Assembly (NCBI GenBank): GCA_043757865.1
Contig: JAYVOP010000071.1
Span: 1 to 30,560 of the forward strand
From: JAGNEJ01 sp043757865
GTDB lineage: Bacteria; Verrucomicrobiota; Verrucomicrobiia; Verrucomicrobiales; V1-33
Direction of reading: 5' to 3'
DNA: 30,560 nt
Part shown: one piece after another, positions 14,801-22,213 of the stretch
How positions within the stretch are numbered: the first letter of the stretch is position 1
Layout of the letters: each line of letters starts with the position of its first letter
Program-made: the position numbers and the translations under genes
Notes under the pieces: model-generated
Told to the model about the DNA's origin: nothing
The model's database searches: none
The model's input: the letters and a program-made list of their open reading frames with translations, nothing else

Positions 14801-17491
14801 CACGATGGCTTCCGCATTGCCAGAGATTAAATAGCCGTTCCCTGCCGCTAAAGTTAGAATAACTGATTCCGGACCTTCCGCCGCAGTGTCATTCACGGGC
14901 GTGACGGTGGCATCGAGGTAATCAGCGCCTGCCGGAATGGTCAACGTGCTGAGCCCTTGTGAGCCCGCGCCCAGCGTAGGCGCGAAGGTGTAATCTCCCG
15001 CCGCTGCGTTGCCACTAAGCGACGTGACATTGACTACCAAAGCCTGCGAGGCATCGCCCGTGCGAGTCAGCGTAAATTTCCCTGGCGTGCTCCCACCCTC
15101 CGCCGTCACGAGCACTGTAGCCGCCAGCGTCAGGCGCGGCGTGCCGCTAGCCTCGAAATCCGCGCCACTAAAGTTCGGCCCCACCACGGCACTGTTATTA
15201 AATAGCTCTGTAAATGTATATCCATAGAGTAATGGCGTCATAATGTAAGTGCCCGCCGCCAAGTTAGGGATCAGGTAGCGGCCATCACTGTCGGTAATGA
15301 CTCCATTGGCGGAATTCGCATTCACGGTCACGCCTGCCAAGGCTTGTCCATCCACTGTCACGCGGCCACCGACGGTAAATTTCCCCCCGCCATTGCCGAC
15401 GATGATGAGTTGATTCCGCACTGCCGATCCGCCTTTCATGTCGGAGACGGTGCAGCTAACCACATATGTGCCCGCCGTGGTGAAGGTGCGGGTGATCTGG
15501 GCGGCGTTAGGAAAAATGGTGCGGTAGGCGGAGTCGCCAAAGTTTTGCCAAGAGTAGGCCAGCGCATCACCATCTAGATCACTAGCCGTGGCGGTAAAAG
15601 TCACGGGCACATTTAACGGCACCACGGCGGCGGATACGGCTAAGCTGAGGGTGGGGGAGTGATTGGTGGGGAAGTCGCCAAAATTCACCCGCATTTCCAC
15701 GCTCTTCGGCTCGGTGGCGGTAGAGGGATAAACGGCTAGAGTCGTCAGGTGGATGCCGGACTCCGTATCCGAAAACGTCCGCCCCAGGCTGATCGGAGCG
15801 TCCGTTTTACCAAAAGGCGAGCCTGGCGTGGTGTCGACGAGCTGGGTGTTGCCACCGCCGCCGCCGGGATATTTCCAGCCCAAAATCAGCCCGTTATCCG
15901 CCCAAGTCTCCGTGGTATTCCCCGTGTAAACGCCACGCAGCTCGCCCCAGTAAGTGCGCAGATTATCTTTGCGGATTTTCAGCGCGAAACGTTTCCCTGG
16001 ATCCAGGATCGCTTGGTCTTGAGCATAGATCCGATAGGTGCCGCTGGTGGTTACTTCCGTGACAAAATCATCCGGCAACCACCGAATCTGATTCTTCCCC
16101 TGCACGTTATAATGCCCGTTCGGCAAACCAAAGCCACCCATCACATCATAGTAGCCGCCGTATTCTCCATTGGTCCCCACGCCGATGGCACTGGTGCCAG
16201 CGGTGTCCCAGTAGTTCGCATGAGCCAGCCCAAAAACGTGACCAACTTCATGGGCCGTCACGTCTGCACCATCTCCATAGATCCACACGCTACGGCCTCC
16301 GCCCCAGCCGCCCGCAGGCCGCGCGCCACCATTGAGCCGCACTACAATACAGTCGTAGTCATCATCATCGAACCCCAGTTTCCGTGCCTCCGCCCGCGCA
16401 TGAGAATGCTCTAGGCCCAGGCCATCAATGGGGCCACCATTGGAGGTATCTTTCTGGATATACCACGCTTGGCTATGTGGCAGCGTGATGCTAGGGGAGA
16501 CCGTCGTTAGCAGCGTTAGTTTCCCATAGCTGGCCTTGGCGTAGTGATCCCCCACGCTGCGCATGAGGTTGTATAACGTGGATTCCGTGGAGGGAGTATC
16601 GTTCTGATCCGCAAAGGTCATGGGAATGACTAGCACCTTCACATTTCCAATCGAGGGCGTGGGCACGCTGGGCAAAATGCCCGTAAACGTCACAGGTCCC
16701 CCGGTCGATCCTTCCCCCTGCACTAACGTCTGGCCATAGAGCATGGTGTGACTGCCATCACACAGGTAAATGATCTGCCCATAAGCCTCCACGGCGGGCG
16801 TGGCGTCCGTAATGGCCTTGCCGACTTGATCTTCCGCAGCGGAAATTTTCCCCGACACCGGGCACACCGTCACGGCCACCTTAGCCGGATCTGGCCGCTC
16901 GCCTTTCTCTAACACACGGAACGGAGCCTCATTTACCGCAAGATCCGTATCCATGGCCACGCCATTCACTGCCGCATTAGGCAACCACGCCACGGACTCC
17001 GCACGTCGGCCATAGACATGTGCGGCAAATGTGCGGCCGCTTTCCAGTTCCACCGCCCGATGCGTCTCCGCGGGCGTGGCATTGTCCAGCCCCACACCTT
17101 GATAGACCCGCAGCGCGCCCCGTTCATTGATGCGTTCTTCTAATAACCCCACCACCTCCGTGGGTAAATCTTGTCGCACCACCATGGGCACCGCTTCGCG
17201 TAGGGCTTGTGCAGGGTTGGTCTGGATCAGGCGCTTCATCTCTGGCCGACGTGCTTCCGCCCAGGCCACGCCTTCTGGAATAAACGTCGCCCGTTGCTCC
17301 AGCGGAGCCTCTAAATACTGCTGCGTCCAGTCTGTAAAGCCCGCCAGCGCTGCTGCCGCAGCCACGGCGGGCGGACGTGGCACCGTTTGCTGCGTAATGC
17401 TAGGCACCACAGGCGCGGGCTGCCAAGCATGATGCCACATGGTAGCGAGCGTGCATAGCAGGACGAGGACGAGAGAGAGTTTTCGTTTCAT
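8825..17491 (-). CDS. Giant secreted metzincin-type metalloprotease with PKD, Calx-beta and concanavalin-like domains
   Basis: Starting at MKRKLSLVLVLLCTLATMW (17491) gives 2,888 residues with a signal peptide; a frame from 17527 adds 12 unlikely residues. After a propeptide-like stretch comes a zinc protease domain with HEVGHVFGLAH (residues 414-424) and a Met-turn YYDVMGG (Met451), the HExxHxxGxxH metzincin arrangement, nearest in look to gametolysin (M11)-type proteases. Then follow a PKD domain (about 610-700), a carboxypeptidase-regulatory-like domain (about 703-765) and nine Calx-beta domains ending in DDD/DDE-like turns (about 780-2190). The sixth is split by about 372 residues of concanavalin-like sequence. 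After these come a PKD-like domain, two more concanavalin-like domains, another PKD-like domain and a C-terminal module (from about 2760, ADPDHDGLDNLLEYALG). It probably works at the surface or outside the cell on proteins; calcium binding is expected. Confidence 0.9.
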   Translation of the reverse strand: MKRKLSLVLVLLCTLATMWHHAWQPAPVVPSITQQTVPRPPAVAAAAALAGFTDWTQQYLEAPLEQRATFIPEGVAWAEARRPEMKRLIQTNPAQALREAVPMVVRQDLPTEVVGLLEERINERGALRVYQGVGLDNATPAETHRAVELESGRTFAAHVYGRRAESVAWLPNAAVNGVAMDTDLAVNEAPFRVLEKGERPDPAKVAVTVCPVSGKISAAEDQVGKAITDATPAVEAYGQIIYLCDGSHTMLYGQTLVQGEGSTGGPVTFTGILPSVPTPSIGNVKVLVIPMTFADQNDTPSTESTLYNLMRSVGDHYAKASYGKLTLLTTVSPSITLPHSQAWYIQKDTSNGGPIDGLGLEHSHARAEARKLGFDDDDYDCIVVRLNGGARPAGGWGGGRSVWIYGDGADVTAHEVGHVFGLAHANYWDTAGTSAIGVGTNGEYGGYYDVMGGFGLPNGHYNVQGKNQIRWLPDDFVTEVTTSGTYRIYAQDQAILDPGKRFALKIRKDNLRTYWGELRGVYTGNTTETWADNGLILGWKYPGGGGGNTQLVDTTPGSPFGKTDAPISLGRTFSDTESGIHLTTLAVYPSTATEPKSVEMRVNFGDFPTNHSPTLSLAVSAAVVPLNVPVTFTATASDLDGDALAYSWQNFGDSAYRTIFPNAAQITRTFTTAGTYVVSCTVSDMKGGSAVRNQLIIVGNGGGKFTVGGRVTVDGQALAGVTVNANSANGVITDSDGRYLIPNLAAGTYIMTPLLYGYTFTELFNNSAVVGPNFSGADFEASGTPRLTLAATVLVTAEGGSTPGKFTLTRTGDASQALVVNVTSLSGNAAAGDYTFAPTLGAGSQGLSTLTIPAGADYLDATVTPVNDTAAEGPESVILTLAAGNGYLISGNAEAIVTIDDNDTLLPRVSLQVGLAKTIEGTATPATVRVLRTGATTAALTVNYSVAGTATAGADYTSLTGNVSIPVGASEAAVNIASINDSASEKIETVVLTLSNHAAYVTDPGAVTATVSVVDDDLQIVNVIATDAVATERNLSIAGTAADTATFLVTRTGDTTLPLTIYYAMAGSTSGATALHGVDYEALPGVLVIPAGQSSGAVTIMPRWDGLGEAPETARIQLGAGPTNYQLGPDNSATITINDAGDPPYVEVSTTTNATEGTSPTVGKFHFSLTGSSVAAVTVNYTISGTATSGTDFTPLSGTVSIPGSGLNTVDVSVTPINDALLEDLETIILTITPSVNYQIYAPSSTALMQLRDDDGPTVYVDASDSDYPPAFAENSTGGPFYLSRTGTTTAALTVNYTLSGTATSGVDYTAPSGSAVIPIGASGVEVQITPINDTLAEGTETVIMSLAAGAYSRTGPATYYITDDESPTLSVGFPNVSAAAQESAGTVNIPVTLSAAGAAPITVEYLVDHSTHDTATVNGTTPGPLPYWVRSVRAGSTFTGSISPDGVTWTVVSTQTIPMASTSYLAGLIVNSYNTATASTATFDNVSITGLTAGGTQGTRTSGLVGTTALAGSANVAGTIYTIVGAGDNVEGTTDQGYATWWPITNSTDCTITARVLSQTNTNALATASVMIRETTGNTSARSIMGATPTSGFEHHTRTATSATDAKVALTAGPPVWLRLQRAAGNVSVYQSQDGTAWAQIGTTLPLAMGTDVEAGLALSSFTEGSLATAQFDNVTLTPGPLGTLLGRTVGLSATQGTDAQSAGIYTLTASGDGYSGTGDDGYFSSQTITGDFTLTARILNTSGPGSLRAGLMLRQTFDRRARMAFVGLAAGTPPQFLWRHTSPDTAYGTGIDFTLPAGILTFPAGTTTLNIPLTIINDTIPEPDETVIVTLRNPNGAKLGTNSQFAYLISDDDTPPLLPSVGFSGASSNVLEASGSASLAVSLSSVSASSVTVNYDITAGTAVAGSDFTLASGTLTFAPGQTVAQVPVSILDDAVAESAETVIITLTAPVEAVLGSLSAHTLTITDEDTTVVTISSSDPTAAESGDTATVTFTRTGATTADLTVNYTRSGTATYLSDYYGTTGLAVIPTGQTSITQTMTAVQETAVEGTETVVLTLAAGGYVIGTPAAVTLSILDDDRNAVSIVATTPNAVEGGASGIFTVSRTGSTTAALTVNLTVTGTATGTTDYTTNPASITSFVLSAGQASRTITVLPVNDTAIEGDEVVIVQMSTGSYDIDGSSYASVTLVDNDIPPTIFISSPSAQGVVVAPGNGLILTATMADDGLPQALTATWSAVTGPGTVTFTPAVSADGKTSATFSAAGTYLIKVTAYDGQFSVSDQISIVVGSPTASTVADWISADIGPPTLRGFSGQVGPGWVLSGAGIGWATNSDRAHALTRTINGDGSIVTRLTAMNINSQTAAEAGLSVRDSMHRYARRAVLSYTNNTKTLRFRPRITNNTVDTSVSVAALNLPLWLKLDRVAATNMVTASYAPDVSGAPGAWVTIGTPTVIAMDAGADYSLTCASGNDTVAATANFDNVALTPAASGPAELVEDFGDATQVGTYSYTAATDIHLMNGQPGGLDSKSIFRGQSVTGDFVLTVLQLDATSGADSAYSGIMIRDSMDDGPMAFVGRNPFGAYSSFVWRTNSKGSTSGLNGITQKKHWLRFIRNGNQITALHAADNSGVPATWAQLGQPRSVFLTPTVMAGLSVCNGAGVGFNTVQFTKLTIVPLQRAPIVNAGTTPAVPLPPLSLTGSVTDDGLPAPFTTAWSTVVAASPVTFGNTAALLTSANFTATAGNYTLRLSANDGLATSFADLNFTLTPYTLWQVANFPGGPTDANAGMSADPDHDGLDNLLEYALGTAPRTANSSSELVSTTDVGGQKYFTLTVPKNPAATDTSINIEASNDLSATSWSANGLVIITNTATNLTVRDSQPISSTPRRFFRTHAVR
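12128..13252 (-). repeat. 9-bp direct repeat (AGCCGTGTC on +) bounding a 1,116-bp in-frame domain insertion
   Basis: AGCCGTGTC occurs at 13244-13252 and 12128-12136, 1,116 bases apart, and encodes the same Asp-Thr-Ala both times. Upstream in the protein is the first half of a Calx-beta domain; between the copies lie the second half of one concanavalin-like domain, a complete one and the first half of another; after the second copy comes the second half of the Calx-beta domain. Joining the outer parts gives VDHSTHDTAYGTGIDFTL, a normal Calx-beta strand pair. Joining the inner ends gives FLWRHTSPDTATVNG, a normal concanavalin-like join. Confidence 0.75.
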
Positions 17492-17583
17492 AAATGTGAG
17501 GGAGCGGGGAATTGCGGAGTCGGGCATAACGCATCTCCGGCATTTCGCCTACCGCAAATCTGTATCCGCGTTTATCTGGTGCC

Positions 17584-17601
17584 GGGCATCAGGCGATGCC
17601 C
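17584..17601. other. Perfect hairpin GGGCATC-AGGC-GATGCCC in a divergent intergenic region
   Basis: A 7-bp perfect stem with a 4-base loop lies between the divergent giant protease gene and leuB. There is no T run after it in either direction (a G run follows on the plus strand), so it is more likely a regulatory structure or protein site than a terminator. Confidence 0.35.
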
Positions 17602-17695
17602 TAGGGGGGGGCCATTACCGCCATCCACGCAAATGGAGCGCGGACTTACCGTCTGCTGCATCACTCCGCGTTGAGGCTTGACCAGTCGCAATCTC

Positions 17696-17712
17696 CGCCT
17701 AGGGGCTAGGCG
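17696..17712. promoter_or_regulatory. Palindrome CGCCTAG-GGG-CTAGGCG upstream of leuB
   Basis: A perfect 7-bp inverted repeat with a 3-base spacer lies 54 bases before the leuB start. TTGACC at 17678-17683 is a possible -35 hexamer, and the palindrome would cover the matching -10 position, the usual place for a repressor operator. No convincing -10 hexamer is visible, so the promoter itself is uncertain. Confidence 0.35.
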
Positions 17713-17765
17713 ACACGCCCCCGCAATTTTCTGACTCTCCTAACCTCCCATCCCCCTTTCATTTT

Positions 17766-18863
17766 ATGTCTTTAAAAATCGCAGTTCTAGCCGGAGACGG
17801 CATCGGCCCTGAAGTGATGACCGCCAGCCTAACCGTGCTAGAGGCCGCCGCTGCCCAGCATCAGCTCACCCTCAGTTATGATCATCAACTGGTGGGCGGA
17901 GCCGCCATTGATGGCGCAGGCCAAGCGCTGCCGCCCGCCACCGTGGCCGCTTGCGAGGCCGCCGGGGCCATCCTCTTTGGCTCCGTGGGTGGACCGAAAT
18001 GGGAGAAACTTCCCCCGCATGAACAGCCCGAGCGCGGAGCCCTGCTGCCGCTGCGGAAGCACTTCGGACTCTTTGCTAACCTGCGCCCTTCCATCTGTTA
18101 CCCCGGTCTCACCCATGCCTCCCCAGTGAAAGAATCCTTGATCCAAGGCGGGTTCAACGTCCTCTGCGTGCGGGAACTCACGGGCGGAATCTATTTCGGC
18201 ACCCCCAAAGGCCGGGAGGTGCGGGATGGTGAGGAAGCCGCCATCGACACCATGGTTTACAAGCGCAGTGAGATCGAACGCATCGCCCATGTGGCCTTCA
18301 AGGCCGCGCAGGGCCGCCGCCAGCACGTGACCAGCATTGATAAAGCCAACGTGCTAGAGAACGGCCTCTTCTGGCGCGGTATCGTGGAAGAAGTGGCCCA
18401 GGGCTACCCGGATGTGAAGCTGAGCCACCTCTATGTGGACAATGCCGCCATGCAGCTCATCAAGCAGCCGAAGAGTTTCGATGTGGTGTTAGCGGAGAAC
18501 CTCTTTGGCGATATTTTAAGTGATGAAATGGCGATGATCGCAGGCAGTCTCGGCATGTTAGCCAGCGCCAGCCTGGGCAAGGTGAAGGGGGATGGGCGTT
18601 ACTTCGGCCTGTTCGAGCCCAGCGGCGGCAGCGCACCAGACATTGCTGGCCAAGGCATCGCCAACCCCATTGCCCAAATTCTGTCCTCCGCTCTCATGCT
18701 CCGCTTCAGTTTTGGTGAGGAAGCCGCCGCCCAGACCATTGAGCTAGCCGTGCTCCGCGCCATCGAAGATGGTCTGCGCACCCGTGACATCATGACCGAT
18801 GAACCGGGACTGCGCCTCGTAGGCACGCAGGAAATGGCCGCCGAGATCGCCCAACGGCTCTAA
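17766..18863 (+). CDS. leuB: 3-isopropylmalate dehydrogenase
   Basis: This 365-residue cytosolic enzyme oxidises and decarboxylates 3-isopropylmalate with NAD+, the third step of leucine synthesis. The N-terminus KIAVLAGDGIGPEVM, the GSVGGPKWEKLP segment, the substrate-binding LRP and RELTGGIYFG motifs, the metal-binding region LFGDILSDEMAMIAGSLGML and the NAD-binding GLFEPSGGSAPDIAGQGIANP are all present, and the length is typical. The ATG at 17766 is preceded by CCCATCCCCCTTTCATTTT, not by a ribosome binding site. leuA, leuC and leuD are not in the window, so the pathway genes are scattered. A cytochrome gene follows after about 94 bases on the same strand. Confidence 0.97.
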   Translation: MSLKIAVLAGDGIGPEVMTASLTVLEAAAAQHQLTLSYDHQLVGGAAIDGAGQALPPATVAACEAAGAILFGSVGGPKWEKLPPHEQPERGALLPLRKHFGLFANLRPSICYPGLTHASPVKESLIQGGFNVLCVRELTGGIYFGTPKGREVRDGEEAAIDTMVYKRSEIERIAHVAFKAAQGRRQHVTSIDKANVLENGLFWRGIVEEVAQGYPDVKLSHLYVDNAAMQLIKQPKSFDVVLAENLFGDILSDEMAMIAGSLGMLASASLGKVKGDGRYFGLFEPSGGSAPDIAGQGIANPIAQILSSALMLRFSFGEEAAAQTIELAVLRAIEDGLRTRDIMTDEPGLRLVGTQEMAAEIAQRL

Positions 18864-18905
18864 CTTTCCGGCGGGAAGACCTCTGCGGACCGCCAGTGGT
18901 GCCGT

Positions 18906-18934
18906 TTGACAGGGGTGGGGGGCGCGGTTTTGCT
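18906..18934 (+). promoter_or_regulatory. Possible promoter of the PSD1 cytochrome gene
   Basis: A perfect TTGACA hexamer (18906-18911) lies 47 bases before the ATG at 18958. The position 17 bases on, 18929-18934, reads TTTGCT, a poor -10. The -35 match is exact but the overall call is weak. Read-through from leuB is the alternative. Confidence 0.3.
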
Positions 18935-18957
18935 GGGCGCTCTGTGTTGCTTTGCTT

Positions 18958-21900
18958 ATGATGCGTTCGATCCCTTTTGCTGCCTTGATTCTAGCCTCCC
19001 TTGCCCTGCGTGGGCGTGGTGCGGAGACGCCTGTGGAAATGGTGAGTTACAATTTCTCAGTGCGGCCGATCTTGGCGAACACATGCTTTAAATGCCATGG
19101 TCCTGACGAAAAGGCGCGCAAGGGCAAGCTGCGCCTAGACAATGCGGCGGATGCTTATGCCAAGGCGATCACGCCGGGGGATGTCAATGGTAGCGAGGTC
19201 TGGAAGCGCCTCATTTCCAAAGATCCAGAAGAGATCATGCCGCCGCCGGATGCGCATCTGGAGCTGATGCCTGCGGACCGAGCGGTGCTGAAAACATGGA
19301 TCGCCCAGGGCGCGAAATATGACACGCATTGGGCCTTCCAGCCGATCACGGCTCCTGCGGTGCCTGCTCTGAAAAGTCCGTGGGTGCGGTGCGAGATTGA
19401 TGCCTTTGTCCTAGAGAAATTATCCGCGCAGCAACTGCAACCAGCCTCTGAGGCTGATCGGGGGCGATGGCTCAAGCGCGTGAGCATGGACCTGACCGGG
19501 CTCCCGCCGAGCCTAGCGGAGTTGGATGCATTCTTGAAAGATGCTAGCACTACCGCTTTCGAGGGTGTGGTGGATCGTCTCCTGGCCGCTCCGCAGTATG
19601 GCGAGCGCATGGCCAATGATTGGCTAGATGCCGCGCGCTATGCCGACACTTATGGCCGACATGAAGATGGGGATTCGGAGAATTTCCCCTATCGGGATTG
19701 GGCTATTCGCGTGTTTAACCAAAATTTGCCGTATGACCAATTCATCGAATGGCAGATCGCAGGCGACCTGATCCCGAATGCGAGCGTGGATCAACAACTG
19801 GCCACGGCCTTCAATCGCCTGCATCCGCAGAGCAACGAGAGCGGCAGTGATGAAGAGGAATTCCGCATCGAGAATGTGGCCGATCGCGTGAAGACCACGG
19901 CCACGGCCTTGCTCGGCCTAACGCTGGAATGCGCGAAGTGCCACGATCATAAATACGATCCGCTCTCTGCGAAGGACTATTATGCGTTCAGCGCGTTTCT
20001 CAATAACATCGACGAGCAGGGGCTCTTCAGTCGGTTTACGAACGCCGTGCCCACGCCAGCCATGTTCCTCTATGCAGGCGATGAAGAGGCGCAACATCAG
20101 GAGTTGAAACAGCGCATCGCTAGCCAAGTCCAGGCGCTGCAAGACCTGCAACCAGCAGCCCGCGAGCGTTTCCAGAAATGGCTCGCGGCGGGAGGGAAGC
20201 CGACTGCCGCTAAGCCCACGGATCATCTGAATTTCGAGACGAAGATCAAAGAGCACGCGGTGGACAACATCGCCAATGCGGAGCGGCCCGCTAAGTTTAT
20301 GTTCAAGACGGAGTCCATGGCCAGCCCGGTGGGTAAGTCGCTCTTTCTCAAGGGCGATACGAAGATCACTTGGGAAGGCGCGGGGGATTATCATCGCTCG
20401 GATCCATTTTCGCTCAGTCTGTGGCTGAAGCCGCAAGAAGCGCTGCCGCGGGCGGTGCTGATCCATCACACGGTGGGCTCAGTGGATGCGGCTAACCGGG
20501 GCTATGAATTGATCTTGGATGACATGCACCCGGACTTCTGTCTGGCGCATTTCTGGCCAGGGAATGGCATCCGCATCCGCGCGCTGGAGCCTTTACCCGT
20601 GGGGAAATGGTCCCACCTAACTGCGGTCTATGACGGCACGAGTAAAGCCGCAGGGATGCACCTGTATCTCAACGGACTGGAGGTAAAATGCGAGGTGCTA
20701 GGCGATCATCTCACCAAGGATCTGCGCTATGAAGTCAATACCGGGGATCTGGATGAGCGTAAGGTGATGGATGCGGGCATTTCCAAAAATGTGATTTTAG
20801 AGATTGGCGGACGTCGCAATGACTCCGGCCTAGCCAATGCTTATGTGGATGAAATCAAAATCTTCGACCGCGCCCTCACTGCGGCGGAAGCTAAGGTGCA
20901 AGCGGGCTTGGATGCCAGTAAGGACGACTGGTTCCTGTGGTATCTGCGGGAGGTTGATCCCCCGAGCACGGCCTTGGCGCAGGAATTGCACAACACGTTA
21001 GAAGCGGAGTGTGAGTTTACCAAGAAGGTGCGGGAAATGATGATCATGCGTGAGCACACGGGGGCCCGTCGGCAGACATTCGTGCTGACGCGGGGCCGCT
21101 TTGATGTGCATGGCGCGGAGGTGCAGCCGGACACGCCGCAGAGCATCCTGCCCTGGCCCGCAGGGCTGAAACGAGATCGTGCAGGCTTGGCCAAGTGGTT
21201 CACGCATCCGCAGAATCCGCTAACGGCTCGCGTGGCGGTGAATCGTTTCTGGCAGATTTTCTTTGGACGCGGACTGGTCAGCACGCCGGAGGATTTCGGC
21301 ATCCAGGGCGCGCTGCCGTCGCATCCCGCGTTGCTGGATTGGCTGGCGGCGGATTTCCGCAGCCATGGCTGGGACGTGAAACGGCTCTGTCGGCAGATCG
21401 TCCTCAGTGCCACCTATCGGCAATCCGGCGTGCCGCAGGATGCCAAACTGCTGGTGGATGACCCAGATAACTCCCTACTCGCGCACGGGCCGCATCATCG
21501 CTGGAGTGCTGAGCAGATCCGGGATCAAGCTCTAGCCGTCTCCGGCCTACTCGTGCCCACCCTCGGCGGCCCCAGTGTCTTTCCCTATCAACCCGCGAAC
21601 CTCTGGGAGGACAGCGGCACGCAGCATTCCTATAAACAGGACACGGGACCGGGTTTATACCGTCGCAGTATGTATAGTTTCTGGCGGAGGACGCTGCCAC
21701 CGCCGACCATGACCATCCTGGATGCTCCCACGCGGGAATACTGCCGCGTGCGGCGGGACCGCACTAGCTCGCCCATGCAAGCACTGGCGCTGCTGAACGA
21801 TCCCCAGATGCTCGAATGCGCCCGCGTCCTAGCGGGAAAATTACTCCACGCCCACCCCCAAGATCCTGCGGCCCAACTGCGCGAGAGCTTCCGCCAATGG

Positions 21901-22119
21901 ACCGCGCGACCAGCCACGGAGGCTGAATTGGAGGTGCTAGGAAAATATTATACGGCCGAACAGACGCGTTTCTCCACCGATGCTAAGGCCGCTGCGGAGT
22001 TTCTCGCTAACACGGGTGACTCGAAGCCAGACGCCACCTTGCCCGTGCCCACCCTAGCCGCGCTGACGATGGTGCAGCGGATGCTCCTAAACGCTGCGGA
22101 GACCGTGATTAAATATTGA
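18958..22119 (+). CDS. Secreted PSCyt1/PSCyt2/PSD1 cytochrome c-domain protein with LamG-like insert
   Basis: The product of about 1,053 residues belongs to the Planctomycete/Verrucomicrobia family with DUF1549 and DUF1553. MMRSIPFAALILASLALRG is a signal peptide. A cytochrome c-like domain follows with C43-x-x-C46-H47 (CFKCHG) and a likely distal Met94 in EIMPPP. The PSCyt2/DUF1549 part has a second CxxCH (C325, C328, H329, in CAKCHDHKYDPLS). A concanavalin/LamG-like domain spans about 460-640, and the PSD1/DUF1553 part, with the motifs NPLTARVAVNRFWQIFFGRG and TPEDFGIQG, follows. The biochemical role of the family is unsettled; polysaccharide or sulfated-sugar breakdown has been suggested. 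A DUF1501 partner gene usually follows such genes but thrC does here. The start could also be the next codon, ATG at 18961. Confidence 0.92.
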   Translation: MMRSIPFAALILASLALRGRGAETPVEMVSYNFSVRPILANTCFKCHGPDEKARKGKLRLDNAADAYAKAITPGDVNGSEVWKRLISKDPEEIMPPPDAHLELMPADRAVLKTWIAQGAKYDTHWAFQPITAPAVPALKSPWVRCEIDAFVLEKLSAQQLQPASEADRGRWLKRVSMDLTGLPPSLAELDAFLKDASTTAFEGVVDRLLAAPQYGERMANDWLDAARYADTYGRHEDGDSENFPYRDWAIRVFNQNLPYDQFIEWQIAGDLIPNASVDQQLATAFNRLHPQSNESGSDEEEFRIENVADRVKTTATALLGLTLECAKCHDHKYDPLSAKDYYAFSAFLNNIDEQGLFSRFTNAVPTPAMFLYAGDEEAQHQELKQRIASQVQALQDLQPAARERFQKWLAAGGKPTAAKPTDHLNFETKIKEHAVDNIANAERPAKFMFKTESMASPVGKSLFLKGDTKITWEGAGDYHRSDPFSLSLWLKPQEALPRAVLIHHTVGSVDAANRGYELILDDMHPDFCLAHFWPGNGIRIRALEPLPVGKWSHLTAVYDGTSKAAGMHLYLNGLEVKCEVLGDHLTKDLRYEVNTGDLDERKVMDAGISKNVILEIGGRRNDSGLANAYVDEIKIFDRALTAAEAKVQAGLDASKDDWFLWYLREVDPPSTALAQELHNTLEAECEFTKKVREMMIMREHTGARRQTFVLTRGRFDVHGAEVQPDTPQSILPWPAGLKRDRAGLAKWFTHPQNPLTARVAVNRFWQIFFGRGLVSTPEDFGIQGALPSHPALLDWLAADFRSHGWDVKRLCRQIVLSATYRQSGVPQDAKLLVDDPDNSLLAHGPHHRWSAEQIRDQALAVSGLLVPTLGGPSVFPYQPANLWEDSGTQHSYKQDTGPGLYRRSMYSFWRRTLPPPTMTILDAPTREYCRVRRDRTSSPMQALALLNDPQMLECARVLAGKLLHAHPQDPAAQLRESFRQWTARPATEAELEVLGKYYTAEQTRFSTDAKAAAEFLANTGDSKPDATLPVPTLAALTMVQRMLLNAAETVIKY

Positions 22120-22213
22120 GTGCCGAAGCCGCCGCGGCCCCAAAATCTGCGGCCTAGCGCATCGGTGTAAATTTCAATTTGCAAAGGGCGGCATCTGCTC
22201 GCCCTAATGCGGG

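Noticed and set aside
9291..16414. Many plus-strand open frames of 60-220 codons opposite the giant protease gene
   Set aside because: They are antisense shadows of a repetitive GC-rich gene; none has a signal peptide, domain or start context, whereas the minus-strand reading has clear domains throughout.
17838..18326. 162-codon minus-strand open frame inside leuB
   Set aside because: It lies fully antisense to a complete, well-conserved leuB and has no independent support.
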